A stretch of DNA of 64,000 nt from Lindgomyces ingoldianus (Eukaryota > Ascomycota > Dothideomycetes > Pleosporales > Lindgomycetaceae). Below, piece by piece: positions 25,833 to 35,330 of this stretch. The translations under genes were made by a program, and so were the position numbers. The notes beneath the pieces are model-generated. The model ran no database searches. It had not been told where the DNA came from and worked only from the letters and a program-made list of their open reading frames with translations. The DNA is taken from the NCBI RefSeq assembly GCF_010093535.1, contig NW_022985206.1:62001-126000 (forward strand), read 5' to 3'. Position 1 is the first letter of the stretch, and each line of letters starts with the position of its first letter.

Positions 25833-27887
25833 CATATAAAGTAAGTAAAGTAAAAGTAATATGTTTCTAGTTCTATTACTCTTGTTTTTCTTTTATATAA
25901 AGAAAAAGGGGGATATCTAGATGTTTGCGCACAGAGGTTCGCGCACAAGCATTATATAACATAGATACGTGATCCTGCTCGTGCGCGATTGCTTATATCC
26001 AGGCCGCAACACTGCTGCTGCGTACAGACAATAAAGAATATTAAAGCTAAGTATAGCATTTAAAATAATAACATGTACAACTTTAATAAAATAAAGTTTA
26101 TAATAAGCTAAATATCTACTAAAGTAGTTATTATAAGTTTAGAGAGATAAAAACAGCTAAAAGCAGTCTAGCTAGGCAACTAGAAGTAGATAATAGCTAT
26201 TTAAAGCATTAATGCTAAAAAGTAAGCTATTTTACTTTTTATTATTTTTAAAGTAGTAACTACTTTTTAAACTAGTATAAAAAAAATTTACTTTAAAATT
26301 AAGTTATTATAATTTCTAAGTATAGCTAGACTACTAATTAGCTTAGTCTAGACTAGTTAAAGCACTTTAACACGCATATAAAGAAGTGTACTATAAGTAG
26401 CTACTATTTGCTAGTTATTAATAGCTATAAAAGCTATAACTTACTTTATTTTTAGTAATACTATAAAAATAATAAAATTATTACTATTTATATACTTTTT
26501 TACTTATTACACTTTTTATAGCTACTTAATGTAGGTTGTTTTACTTTTTTAAAAAAAGTGTATAAGCGCTAAGCTAAAAACCTTATACATAACTAAATTA
26601 CTTATATTATAAGAATAAAGTTTTTACTATGCTTTAAAGTAGCTTATAATGCTATAATTACTTTTAGTAATATCTAAAAAAAGTTTTAAAGTGCTAGATT
26701 AGTTTTTTTTAACTTATAATAAGTTATAATAAGCTTTAATATAAAGTTATACACTTTATTACTACTACTACTTATATATAATAAGCCCTAGTAGTTATAA
26801 ACTTTAAGTAATACTTTAAAACTTAAGTTATAATTAATACTTATAAAAATAAAAATTTAAAAGCATATAAATAGTTTACTAACTTTTATAGTTAAAATGT
26901 TTAAAAAAGTCTTAAAAAAGGTAGTAATAATTATATATAAGCTAGTATTAGTATAATAAAAAATTACTAAGCTTTAAGTAGCTAATAAGGCTACTATATA
27001 ATATAAATTATATAAAAAAAAGTAAATTAAAGTAAAAAAAACTTTAATAATTTAAAAAAGCTTATACTTAATAGCTTTAAAAAAGTTTAAAGCACATAGT
27101 AATAAAAAAAAGTAAAGAAGTAGTTATAAGCTAAAGTAAGTAAGCTATTCTAAAGGCGCTATAAACAGTGTAATTAGACTAGGCATAACATGTAAATGTG
27201 TAAGCAAGAAGTAAAAGTAGTATCTAAATAATATTCTAGGCTGTACTATACTATATAGTGCTAGAGCGGGTTGTTATAGGCTATAATAGAGTTTGTTAGG
27301 GTAGGGTCTTAGTAAAAGTAAGCAACTTAGGTGTGTAAGCAACTTGCCTGTAAAGTACATTATTATTATCTTAAATACTATACTTAGCTTTAAATTACTA
27401 TAAAATTTTTATAAAAGCTTTTTTTATAGTTATAGTTATACTTAAACTTTACTTTAAGCTTTAAGTAATACTTAATAAATATATTAAGCTAGTTTATACT
27501 AACATAGCTTATATTATACTTAATGTGTAAAAAATTAGCTATATTAGCTATAGCTACTAGCTAGAAAGGAAATTCTTACATATCTAGCTTAAGTATGTAC
27601 TAAATAATTACTTATTTTTATTATTATTTAGTTTTTATAAGTTAGCTATATAATTAGCTTAAAAAAGTTATTTAGTGTGTTAGTTACTTATTATTTTTTA
27701 AAAAGCTTTATAAATAGCTATAGTATATTACTTAAAAAGTGTTATATTTTATTTAAAAGCTTAAAGTATAAGCTATATTTAATATTTCTTTAACATATTT
27801 AAGTAGTGTTGTTAGAAATACATTAGTATAAAAAAAGTAGTATAGTAGAGTCTTAGTAAAAGTAAGCAACTTGCTTGTAAAGTATGC

Positions 27888-28030
27888 TAGTATCTAAATA
27901 ATATTCTAGGCTATACTGTACTATATAGTGCTAGAGCAGGTTGTTATAGGCTATAATAGAGTTTGTTAGGGTGTGGTCTTGGCAAAAGTAAGCGACTCCG
28001 GTGTGAGAGCAACTCGCCCGTGAAGTACGT
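27888..28030 (-). mobile_element. F4: truncated terminal fragment of an F-family element
   Basis: Reading leftward from 28030, this is the first about 143 bp of an F element: ACGTACTTCACGGGC, then the same sub-terminal sequence as F2 up to TTTAGATAC. It abuts the degraded right end of F1. Its outer 60 bp is the least mutated F terminus in the window. TA at 28031-28032 follows, then gene-rich DNA. It marks the boundary of the transposon block. Confidence 0.75.
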
Positions 28031-28133
28031 TATCACTTAATGCGTGCGTTTCCCCCCCTGCGCCTCGCTTAAGACTTGAGCTTGCCACTAAACCTGCCCT
28101 CTTTGCTTTCTTTGTTCCCCCTCCAGCATCGGA

Positions 28134-29458
28134 ATGATTGTTCTAGCCTATCTTATTTCGGCCCCTCTGTCCGCGTCGCAAGAAGTCGGCGGTCATGACA
28201 GACCAAACCGCATATTCTTTGGCAGCCGAACAACCGATGAAGGAGATGAAGAACATCTGAGGCGGGTTTCTGAGATTTTGCTTGACCTGGAAAAAGGTGA
28301 GAGGGCATTCAGCCCCGCCCCCGACATTTCGTATGACACCAATTGCCATCTACAGAGGGAACCTTCGACGCTTTACACAAACGTCTTCCGTTCAAGTGGA
28401 ACGATGACGAGGAATACGATACGGTCAACCCGTTTGGAGATCCCCGGCAATATCAGTATCACGCCCTCTGGACCTTCGACACCCGAAATGACGTGTTGCG
28501 TTACACGAATGCGAACCGTTGCAGTCAAATACCACTCGGTCTCCTTCGAGAGCGTGCTGTGAGTCTAGCTGATATGGAACCACTTGGCGGACCTGTTCCT
28601 GTGCCTTTGGAGCATACGTTTGATTCAGAAACGCCTTACTGGAAACCGCATGTAGAATGTGACGACAGAATGCGTGCATTTGCACACCGCCTACTCCGGG
28701 ATTTTCATCACCAGTGGAGGCATATCCTTCGAAACAATTACAATTCTGTAACTTTACGAGTACTTTCTCGAGCTATAATCCGGCTTTCGACGCTTGATTT
28801 CGAAGTTCACGAAAACACAGGCGGACATGGCCGGCGGGGCGTACATGTCTGGATCACACATTTACCCGCCTGGGAGCCGTTCGAGGCTGATATCGTGCGC
28901 GTTGGAACCGTCTGGGTCGTCCTCTGCCAAGATATTCAAAATGGACTGTCAATGGCCCAGCAACACGTAGCATCCCGGGAAATCAGCACGACTGAGAGTC
29001 CTAGCCCGACGACGCCTGGGGAAGCGCATGCACATTACATGATCCTATCAGTCAAACACATCATACTCTGCCACGCCACCGATCGGGCGTCACTCAAGCA
29101 CACTGCTCCAGAGCCGCTCTTCAATGGCAATTATGGCACCGGACCTCCGTCGGACCTGGCACTGAATTATCTCATCTGGGCCACCGCTTCCGCCAGACTT
29201 TCGATCTTTACAACTATTCAATCCCTACCCATTGAGATCCAAGACATAATACTCAACTACTCATCCGTAGGCACAGTAGTAGCTGCTAAAATCGGCTGCA
29301 TGCTTGGCTTGGGATCCCCATTCTCCTGGAAAGATGGTCCCCTAAAGGTTACGCTGGAGGAAAGGTACGTATTTCGGCCTTCGGGATCCTCTGTCGAGTC
29401 TCAGGTCTGGTTCGGTGAGTACAAGAGCGGAATAGTCTATTTAGCACGAGCAGAATAG
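28134..29458 (+). CDS. Hypothetical fungal protein, 421 aa, two exons
   Basis: The first exon (28134-28296) joins 28356-29458 through a 59-bp intron (GTGAGAG..CTACAG). The splice restores one frame and gives 421 aa. The start is the first ATG in the exon, 11 bp after a CCAG that could be an upstream acceptor, so the N-terminus is uncertain. I recognise no enzyme motif. The centre holds a folded-looking alpha/beta region (HVWITHLPAWEPF, VWVVLCQDIQ). Near residue 345 is an F-box-like LPIEIQDIIL segment, followed by a conserved-looking tail (SPFSWKDGPL..WFGEYKSGIVYLAR). Fungal genomes carry many proteins with this LPxEIQD tail and no known function. It is the first gene outside the transposon block, about 100 bp from its edge. 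Function unknown. Confidence 0.65.
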
Positions 29459-29613
29459 AGTCATTATATGGATACAGCTTTCCATTTGTTCAATGTAAGA
29501 GACCGGAAAAAGCAGCTAACATTTGTAACTGTCTAAGCGGAACGGCTTTGGCAAAGCAGTATAACAAGACATCCCTCACCATCACACCGCCTCCTATTGT
29601 ACAGACTCTTTAA

Positions 29614-30496
29614 TCACAAACACGGGAGTGGCTGACGCTTCATGTTCCCAAACATGGTTGTGATCGCGTTGACGTCGTTGCGTATGTGTAGACCACCACT
29701 TAACGCCGTAAGCACCCCTCTGTCGGCAGTGAAGAATTGAACGTAAAGTCCAATATGGACGATGCCGTAGACCTGCCCAGACTGGTTTTCTGTACTGGCA
29801 CAATGTCGGCTCAGGTGATGCTCCGTCTCAGTCCAGCTCCTATCAGCCTTCTTACTCTCCACCAAGCAGTAATCATACGCATATAGGCTTCCCCCGGGGC
29901 GAGATGTAATTTTAAGCACCGCCATGTCCACCCTCAACTCGTTTTGGTCTAATTCCCCGCGCGACTCTTCCTGGAGAACGTCGAAGCCTTCGTCCTCCAG
30001 GAAGAAGTGCTTCAAAACCGCAATCATAACCCTTCTGTACAAGTACTCATGGGATTCAGGCGATCGCTCGACAAGCTGGAGGTGCGTTTGAACGTTGACC
30101 TTGTCCAGGTAGGTTCGAGGTGCAGGGGGGTTCGGATTCGTACGCCTGATCCGCCCAGTTCTAGTATTGCGCCTGCACGGGACCCAGGAGGTTACTTCTG
30201 ATCTACATCTGCTATCGCCCGTGAGGGTCAAGGGTAACGGGTAAATACTCACCATTGTGGCCAACTCTTGGAGCCATCAACGGCCCATGTATCCTGTGAA
30301 TAAGATCAGTTCAGCTCACTTCTGCGAAGGCTTGGTGCACACGCACCGTGTCGGCATCCTCCCATCCAACCGGTATATCATACTGCGTAGCCCTGGTGTT
30401 AAGGTTCTCGTAATAATCCTGTCCAGCAGAATTCGACCACTGTCTCCAAGTACCGCCAACGAGGGTTCCGAGTTCATATTGTGGACTGGCAGCCAT
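29614..30496 (-). CDS. WW-domain protein with PD-(D/E)XK-like C-terminal region, 249 aa
   Basis: Three exons (30496-30347, 30293-30253, 30172-29614) join in frame through 53- and 80-bp introns (GTGCGT..CACAG and GTGAGT..TGCAG) to give 249 aa. Residues about 10-46 form a WW-like domain: a first tryptophan pair (TWRQW), then YYENLNTRATQYDIP, matching YYxNxxTxxTQWxxP with Tyr in place of the second Trp. Such domains bind proline-rich peptides. The C-terminal 150 residues include RVDMAVLKI followed about 16 residues later by CLVESKKADRSW. This D...ExK spacing recalls the PD-(D/E)XK nuclease core. The nuclease reading is inference from motif and predicted strand order; no homologue was checked. 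The gene is convergent with the upstream 421-aa gene. Confidence 0.65.
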
Positions 30497-31653
30497 TGTA
30501 AGAGAACAATGGATGGTATACGTAGATTTCAGGGTTTTAGGAAATGGGAATGTTCGAATGATCAGAATGTGTGACTATCGAAAATACCAGAGATGTAAAG
30601 GATATATATACTCTCTATCACCCCTACCGGAGCCTGCAGCTACGTACTACGTTTCATATGTCATGATAGGAAACGAGACCGACAAATGCTCCTGGCGCTT
30701 GTTATACAATGAATGTAATATAATACTATTGGAAGAGAGGTTGCCGCGGCTGCAGCGTTCTCGTTACGATCACCAATTCCGCAACACGCGCGCCTAGGTT
30801 TCAAAATAGACTCGATCCCAACATTTGCTAGGCTGCAGATATCTAGCCGCGTTTACAAACCTGCACCATGTTGATTCCTCACTCATAGCGGACTAATTCG
30901 TATTCGAGGCATTCCATAAATCATGCCGGGTTGGGTGCCAGCCGCAAACCTAGTGAAGATCACGGGACTATACCATAGTACGATTAAACACAACCAAGTC
31001 CCAAACACGATGCGACTACAAGACGTTCATATTAAAGGCAGGATATACAGTTCTAGTAAGACTTTTAGTTCACCATACCGGTACGGTTAGCCTCGTTTCA
31101 GAATACCACCTACCTCTCGCCAGCGCCAAGCCCTACGGCGGACGATTAAAGGGTAAAGTGACAAAACTCAATTTCTAAGGTAGGTAGTACGGCAGGTAGG
31201 CGGTACGGCGAACAATTCAAGGGTAAAATCGTCCGCCGCAGCCACACCTAAACTGGAATATAATTGGTTGGCTTCGAAATCTGCATTTTCGGACTCTGAA
31301 ACCTGCATATCCGATATTGCGCCTCATGAGTTTCTTAAACTCTGCATTTTGTGGTCAGAAATAGAAAAGCGAGGATTTGATACTGAACTCAACTTGACCA
31401 CAAGGCAGGCCTGCCCCGTCTATTCAGAAATGCCTACCCCAGTATCATAAATAGGCACATACCTTACGAAAGATGAAAACCTGGGACTTTCCACCGGAAA
31501 AATAGCCTGGAATCAACACCGGGAATCCGTCCACCAAAAATAAGAAGGTATTAAAGCACCTCCCTGCCAGTTGACTACGCATCAAGAAAGTATTAATAGA
31601 TGAGAAGGCATCCGTAACTCCTATATTGCCGATAACATAACTGAAACTCCACG
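30497..31653. other. Intergenic, no gene recognised
   Basis: Short overlapping frames on both strands lack introns that extend them and resemble nothing known. The one structured item is a 103-bp segment (31136-31238) with 12-bp perfect inverted ends, listed separately. The left part should hold the promoter of the WW-domain gene. Confidence 0.5.
31136..31238. repeat. Short inverted-repeat segment (12-bp perfect ends)
   Basis: CGGCGGACGATT (31136-31147) is the exact reverse complement of AATCGTCCGCCG (31227-31238). Inside, a diverged direct copy of the left arm (CGGCGAACAATTCAAGGGTAAA, first bases about 31206) resembles CGGCGGACGATTAAAGGGTAAA at the left end. No target duplication is evident. 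It could be a miniature inverted-repeat relic or a chance hairpin. Confidence 0.4.
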
Positions 31654-31911
31654 ATGTCTCCCGAGGCATTGATTGGGCTACTCACGTTAGTTGTAGCCGT
31701 GCCGCCAACTGTCGTCGTCATAATTAGATTTTACCAGAAGCAAAGGCGAGTGAGAACAGGTGAACATATCTTATGTTCAGTCTACTTGTATGCTGACCAC
31801 TGTTTAGATTGGGTGCTCAGGAATCAGAGGACATCGTTGAATATCTTCATACAACTGAGAGCGGATGGCCGAGAGAATTTGGAAGAGGATCAAAACATTT
31901 GTGTCGCTTGA
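31654..31911 (+). CDS. Small single-helix membrane protein, hypothetical
   Basis: The first exon (31654-31749) encodes 32 residues: an N-terminal hydrophobic helix (LIGLLTLVVAVPPTVVVII) followed by a basic RFYQKQRR stop-transfer. A GTGAGA donor follows. Two acceptors are possible. TTTAG at 31807 gives a 42-aa protein. CTCAG at 31820 gives a longer acidic tail (ESEDIVEYLHTTESGW...) that may splice again at GTAAGT (31914). Unspliced, the frame stays open for 85 aa. Very small fungal proteins with this hydrophobic-then-basic start are common and uncharacterised. The exact C-terminus is unresolved. It precedes the convergent tRNA-guanine transglycosylase gene. Confidence 0.4.
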   Translation: MSPEALIGLLTLVVAVPPTVVVIIRFYQKQRRVRTGEHILCSVYLYADHCLDWVLRNQRTSLNIFIQLRADGRENLEEDQNICVA

Positions 31912-32155
31912 GTAAGTACTTCTCAGCTGGAATGTTTAAGAGTTAGGCTGACTAATGCTTGAGAAATCAATTTCCTTCGAGTCTGCATTTCTGCGGTTGA
32001 TTGAGCTACACGCACTACGACGCTATAGGGACTGTATATGGTGATCTACCGCGAAGGTTAATGATCAGCTCAGTCGCTCTCAAAGAGGCGGTGGCAGGTG
32101 CCTGTGCGTCTAGGATCATCATCTATAAGAATTTTTATTTCGTGTATGCATACCG

Positions 32156-33731
32156 TCAGTCGATTAGCAAATCCACACCCACCCCCTTCAGAGCATTAAC
32201 AGCCCAATCCGGATATTTACTCTTCTCGTCATATAACTCCGCAAAGAACTCCCTCAAGAACGCCGGATACCTATCCCCAATAATAGCCTCTCTAGCTAGT
32301 TTCATAAGGTTGAGCTGGTAGTGCACGTTGTGCATGGTCAATAGGTGCGCGCCGGCCGTCTCTTTCGCCGTGACATGATAGATATAGGCTCGAGTGATTC
32401 CGAGTCCCCCTTCGTCCTGTGACCGACAGCAGACGCATTGGCAGCCTGCTTCAATGGCCGAGAAGTCCTCTGAATAAGCGGCGTTGCGAAGGTTTAGTAC
32501 GCCTTGCGCGGTGATGGCATTTCCGAATCGCTGGGTTATTTCAGTGACTATATGTAGATGCATGATCAGGATATTCTTACCGCAGTTCTTGTAGGCCATA
32601 CGCAGTCAAACATATCGGCTCCAAGGGCTATCGAAACCACCAAATCTTCTGGATATCCCTGGGAATGTCAACACTCTTGTCTAGCAAAAATCCTGAGTCC
32701 ACTCACAACTCCCATCACATATCGCGGCTTCTTCTCTGGGAGTAGCGCGGTACACGTATCAACCACCTTGCAATACGCATCCTTGGCCTCCCCGCCAGAG
32801 AGGCCTCCGATCGCAATGCCGGGTGTATCTCGAGCTACCATCTCAGCTGTACACGCTCTCCGAAGATCGAGATCTAGACCTCCCTGGATAATACAAAAGA
32901 GGTTCTGCTTCTCGGGGTATTTGTGTGCCTTGATGCATCGGTCTAGCCATCGCACCGAGCGTTCCATAGCTTCGGTCATTCGAGCGAGATCAGGGGAGGT
33001 AGTTGCAATGACATCGTCTAGCTGCATTATGATATCGGAGCCGATGGAGTTTTGGAGGGATATCGAGTGCTCAGGGGTCAGGAGCCTAATTTCGTAAGAA
33101 CTAGTCTGGTGGGACGCTCGTTTTCATACATAGGTGTTCCATCGTGTGGACTAAGAAACCGAACACCCTCCTCAGTCACCTTCGCGAGCTTGAGGAGCGA
33201 CACCATCTGAAAGCTGACTTCGGAGTCAGCTACGGCGCGGTCGTCGACAAGGTTGGATGGGTCACCGACCCACCACTATCTATAACCATTAGCACTGAAT
33301 TATACACGCAGGCTTGTTCGAAGGGGCGAGCACCTGTGAGGATATTGTGAGGCCATGACTGGAACTTATGTGCGCCCCCGACGGCATCTAGGGTAGCTTG
33401 TCCAGGTTTCAGACCTCTCCCAGGTGTCAGTAGTTGCAGGCTGGTGTTTCCTAGGGTCTCCGTACAGATGGTAGGTATTGTTGAGGCAGAGTCTACACCC
33501 CACATCCTCCAGTTGCTCTGGAGTGAGTCCTTTGAGGGAAGCCTGCGTGGCTACGGGCATGAAGATGGGGAGAGGGACAGGGCCATGCGGGAGGTGGAGT
33601 GTTGCGGCTCGGGCTTTTGTAATCTGCACGTCTCCGTCAGAGCATGGATTCTTCGCTGAAACTAACCTACTCACAGAGCATTTAGCAAGGAGCTCATAGC
33701 TCAAAGCTGAAGGCATGGCTATAGGGGCCAT
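32156..33731 (-). CDS. QTRT1: Queuine tRNA-ribosyltransferase catalytic subunit (tRNA-guanine transglycosylase)
   Basis: This enzyme replaces guanine-34 with queuine in GUN-anticodon tRNAs; in eukaryotes it works as a dimer with QTRT2. Eight exons (33731-33675, 33623-33466, 33416-33334, 33279-33270, 33213-33130, 33085-32707, 32658-32581, 32530-32156) join in frame to 407 aa, the usual family length. Visible motifs are [22 protein letters not shown], the DSGGFQ active-site loop with Asp100, and [15 protein letters not shown] is followed by the nucleophile region [14 protein letters not shown] (Asp275). The C-terminal zinc site is CQCVCC with a histidine about 30 residues on. Exon 4 is only 10 nt and carries most of the DSGG codons. 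Introns are 44-56 bp, several with CTGAC/CTAAC-like branch sites. The start is the first in-frame ATG; another follows 15 bp later. The gene appears intact. Confidence 0.92.
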
Positions 33732-34154
33732 ACGGGCTTTCTTGATAATGTTGAGTGGGATCGTGGTGGGGTACTCGTGTTTCTTCGTTTGGTCTGTGCG
33801 CGCATATCACGGGTGGTTTAGCTCCAGCTCAGTGCCAATGCAGTTCTAACCCTTGCGCCACGTTTTTGACAGAGCATATGAGGCTCTTCAATCAAATTGC
33901 GAAGCCATACAAAGTAACAGTCTATCAGGATGTCTCCAATAAGTCACTTGCGGCTGGTAAACACTAAATTGCCCTCCTGGAGCTCATGAAGAGGGTTTGT
34001 ACCCCCCAACAAGTCCTCCTATGGTGTTGACAGGAAGGGAACCGAGCCCACCAACAACCACTCTTTCTCCTCAAGGTCCCAATGCAAATTTTCTTTCCCA
34101 ATTCCATTCTTCTTCTCCTCGCCACAAGTTCCTAACTTCAGTTCCCCGTCCATA

Positions 34155-35330
34155 ATGGCACCCTTCCGCGAAAGACTCAAACGCATGTTCCATCCCAATA
34201 AGACAGCAGCCTCCTCCGAGGCTCTAGTGCTACCGCCGATGACAGTATCCTCTCCAATTATTGAAGACAAGTACAACTTCCACTACCATGACTCAAATCC
34301 AACAATGTTGAATATACTTCCGTACGAGCTTCTACTACATATTACAAGCTTCTTGCCCCTCTCCTCAATCGCCAGCCTCTCGCTCATAAACCGTTTCATG
34401 ATGTATTGCATGAGAACACCCGATCCTTGGACAAAGTTTCAATTCCCTGAATATCTGCACGATCGGTGCGAGTTTCTTCTACTCCTTGACCGGGATTATC
34501 CCCATCATCTACTTTGTCACGAATGCGGCAAATTCCACCCTCGGGATAGTTCTGAAAAAGATGGGAGTCGGGTATCGAAGGGGTTCACGTGCAGAAAATG
34601 GATGGACAAAAACTCTATTAGTTCTCTCGTCCTTAACCCTAGACGGTATGATTGGCAAGAAGTCCAGACGACCATGCGGGCCTTTCGCTTCGGCCCTAAT
34701 TACGGCGATTCACATGCACTGAACTGCGACTTCAGACCCGTAATTTCAAATGCCGGTTGGTGGCCTAGCCCAAATTCTACATACCTCGGGGGCTCAAAGG
34801 GTGGATGGGCGAGCAAAGCATTAGCGCTCTCAGTCGATGATCGCCTCCTCCTCCGGGAACAGTTCTTCTGGGCCTTTCCGCGGCATGTGAGGAACTGGCA
34901 CCCGGCCTGGCTCCCTAGACCAGGAGATATCCGTTCTTGTCGGCATGCACCCAGGAATATGATTATAGATGGAGTTGGAGATGCGATGCGCAACGCCGCA
35001 AAGCCATCACGGTGTCTACCACAAGCATCCACAGGAAAGACTTATAGGTGCGTCATATGTCCGACAGAATTCACAATCGACGTGGTGCCGTTACCACGCC
35101 GGAAGGGCCTGTTTGTCCTAGTTTTTACTCGATATCTCGACCTTGGAGAGTGTAAGTCACCGAATGAGCCGGAATGGCAGGCTTTGCGTCTGGATAAGAG
35201 GAAAATATTCAACGCGGGTTACCTTTCTGGATTTGGTGAGCCACGGACTAAATATTGGATCTCGCGGGAGCCTATATGCGCTCGTTTTGAGAGAGCGTAC
35301 GAGTCAACTTTGCATCCATCTGCTTCTTAG
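34155..35330 (+). CDS. F-box-like domain protein, 391 aa, single exon
   Basis: The uninterrupted frame of 391 aa starts at an ATG preceded by TCCATA. An F-box-like motif lies at about residues 52-85 (LNILPYELLLHITSFLPLSS, then LINRF). F-box proteins use it to dock on Skp1 in SCF ubiquitin ligases. A cysteine pair pattern (CHECGKFHP, then FTCRK) follows at about 120-148, and a second pair (YRCVICPTEF) lies near residue 298. Many fungal F-box-like proteins have this F-box followed by paired cysteines, and their targets are unknown. The N-terminal about 30 residues are basic and Ser/Pro-rich. No leucine-rich or WD repeats are visible, so the substrate cannot be guessed. Intact. Confidence 0.75.
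   Translation: MAPFRERLKRMFHPNKTAASSEALVLPPMTVSSPIIEDKYNFHYHDSNPTMLNILPYELLLHITSFLPLSSIASLSLINRFMMYCMRTPDPWTKFQFPEYLHDRCEFLLLLDRDYPHHLLCHECGKFHPRDSSEKDGSRVSKGFTCRKWMDKNSISSLVLNPRRYDWQEVQTTMRAFRFGPNYGDSHALNCDFRPVISNAGWWPSPNSTYLGGSKGGWASKALALSVDDRLLLREQFFWAFPRHVRNWHPAWLPRPGDIRSCRHAPRNMIIDGVGDAMRNAAKPSRCLPQASTGKTYRCVICPTEFTIDVVPLPRRKGLFVLVFTRYLDLGECKSPNEPEWQALRLDKRKIFNAGYLSGFGEPRTKYWISREPICARFERAYESTLHPSAS

Larger units (their letters stand above)
17375..26030 (-). mobile_element. Copia element D2, second copy, interrupted by gypsy element E
   Basis: The left LTR is 17375-17654 (280 bp). The right LTR is split into 21187-21273 and 25838-26030 (87 + 193 = 280 bp) by element E. The target duplication is ATAAA (17370-17374 and 26031-26035). 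Net length is 4092 bp, against 4043 for D, and the internal sequence is collinear with D. The copia RNase H relic lies at about 18960-19450 on the minus strand. It is more RIP-mutated than D. The end of the right LTR is again partly spared. Confidence 0.87.
16839..27360 (-). mobile_element. Element F3: inverted TIR transposon copy inserted in F1, itself holding D2
   Basis: F3 is flanked by TA (16837-16838 and 27361-27362). It begins ATGTACTTTACAGGC and ends GCCTGTAAAGTACAT, and is the reverse complement of F2 in layout. Removing the nested copia element D2 with its duplication leaves 1861 bp, against 1866 bp for F2. The pieces are 16839-17374 and 26036-27360. It is RIP-degraded and non-coding. 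Confidence 0.8.
9267..27887 (+). mobile_element. Element F1: outer TA-flanked inverted-repeat transposon, interrupted by nested insertions
   Basis: F1 begins ACGTACTTCACAGG after a TA (9265-9266). Its remaining segments are collinear with intact copy F2. They are broken by a 176-bp insert, a 228-bp insert, F2 (10232-12097), copia element D (12125-16167) and inverted copy F3 (16839-27360). Removing the inserts and their duplications leaves about 1767 bp, against 1866 for F2. The right end (AGTATGC, TA at 27888-27889) has lost about 16 bp of the terminal repeat. The TA duplication and the length suggest the Tc1/mariner-Fot1 group. I could not recognise a transposase in the RIP-mutated interior. 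Confidence 0.75.

Noticed and set aside
1..28030. AT-rich block considered as a centromere or mitochondrial insertion
   Set aside because: Nearly all of it resolves into RIP-mutated transposons; no mitochondrial genes are seen. A pericentromeric place cannot be excluded.
28143..28685. Minus-strand frames opposite the 421-aa gene
   Set aside because: They are antisense shadows; the plus strand splices cleanly into one long protein.
32558..33097. 179-codon plus-strand frame
   Set aside because: It is antisense to the tRNA-guanine transglycosylase gene, whose motifs are certain.
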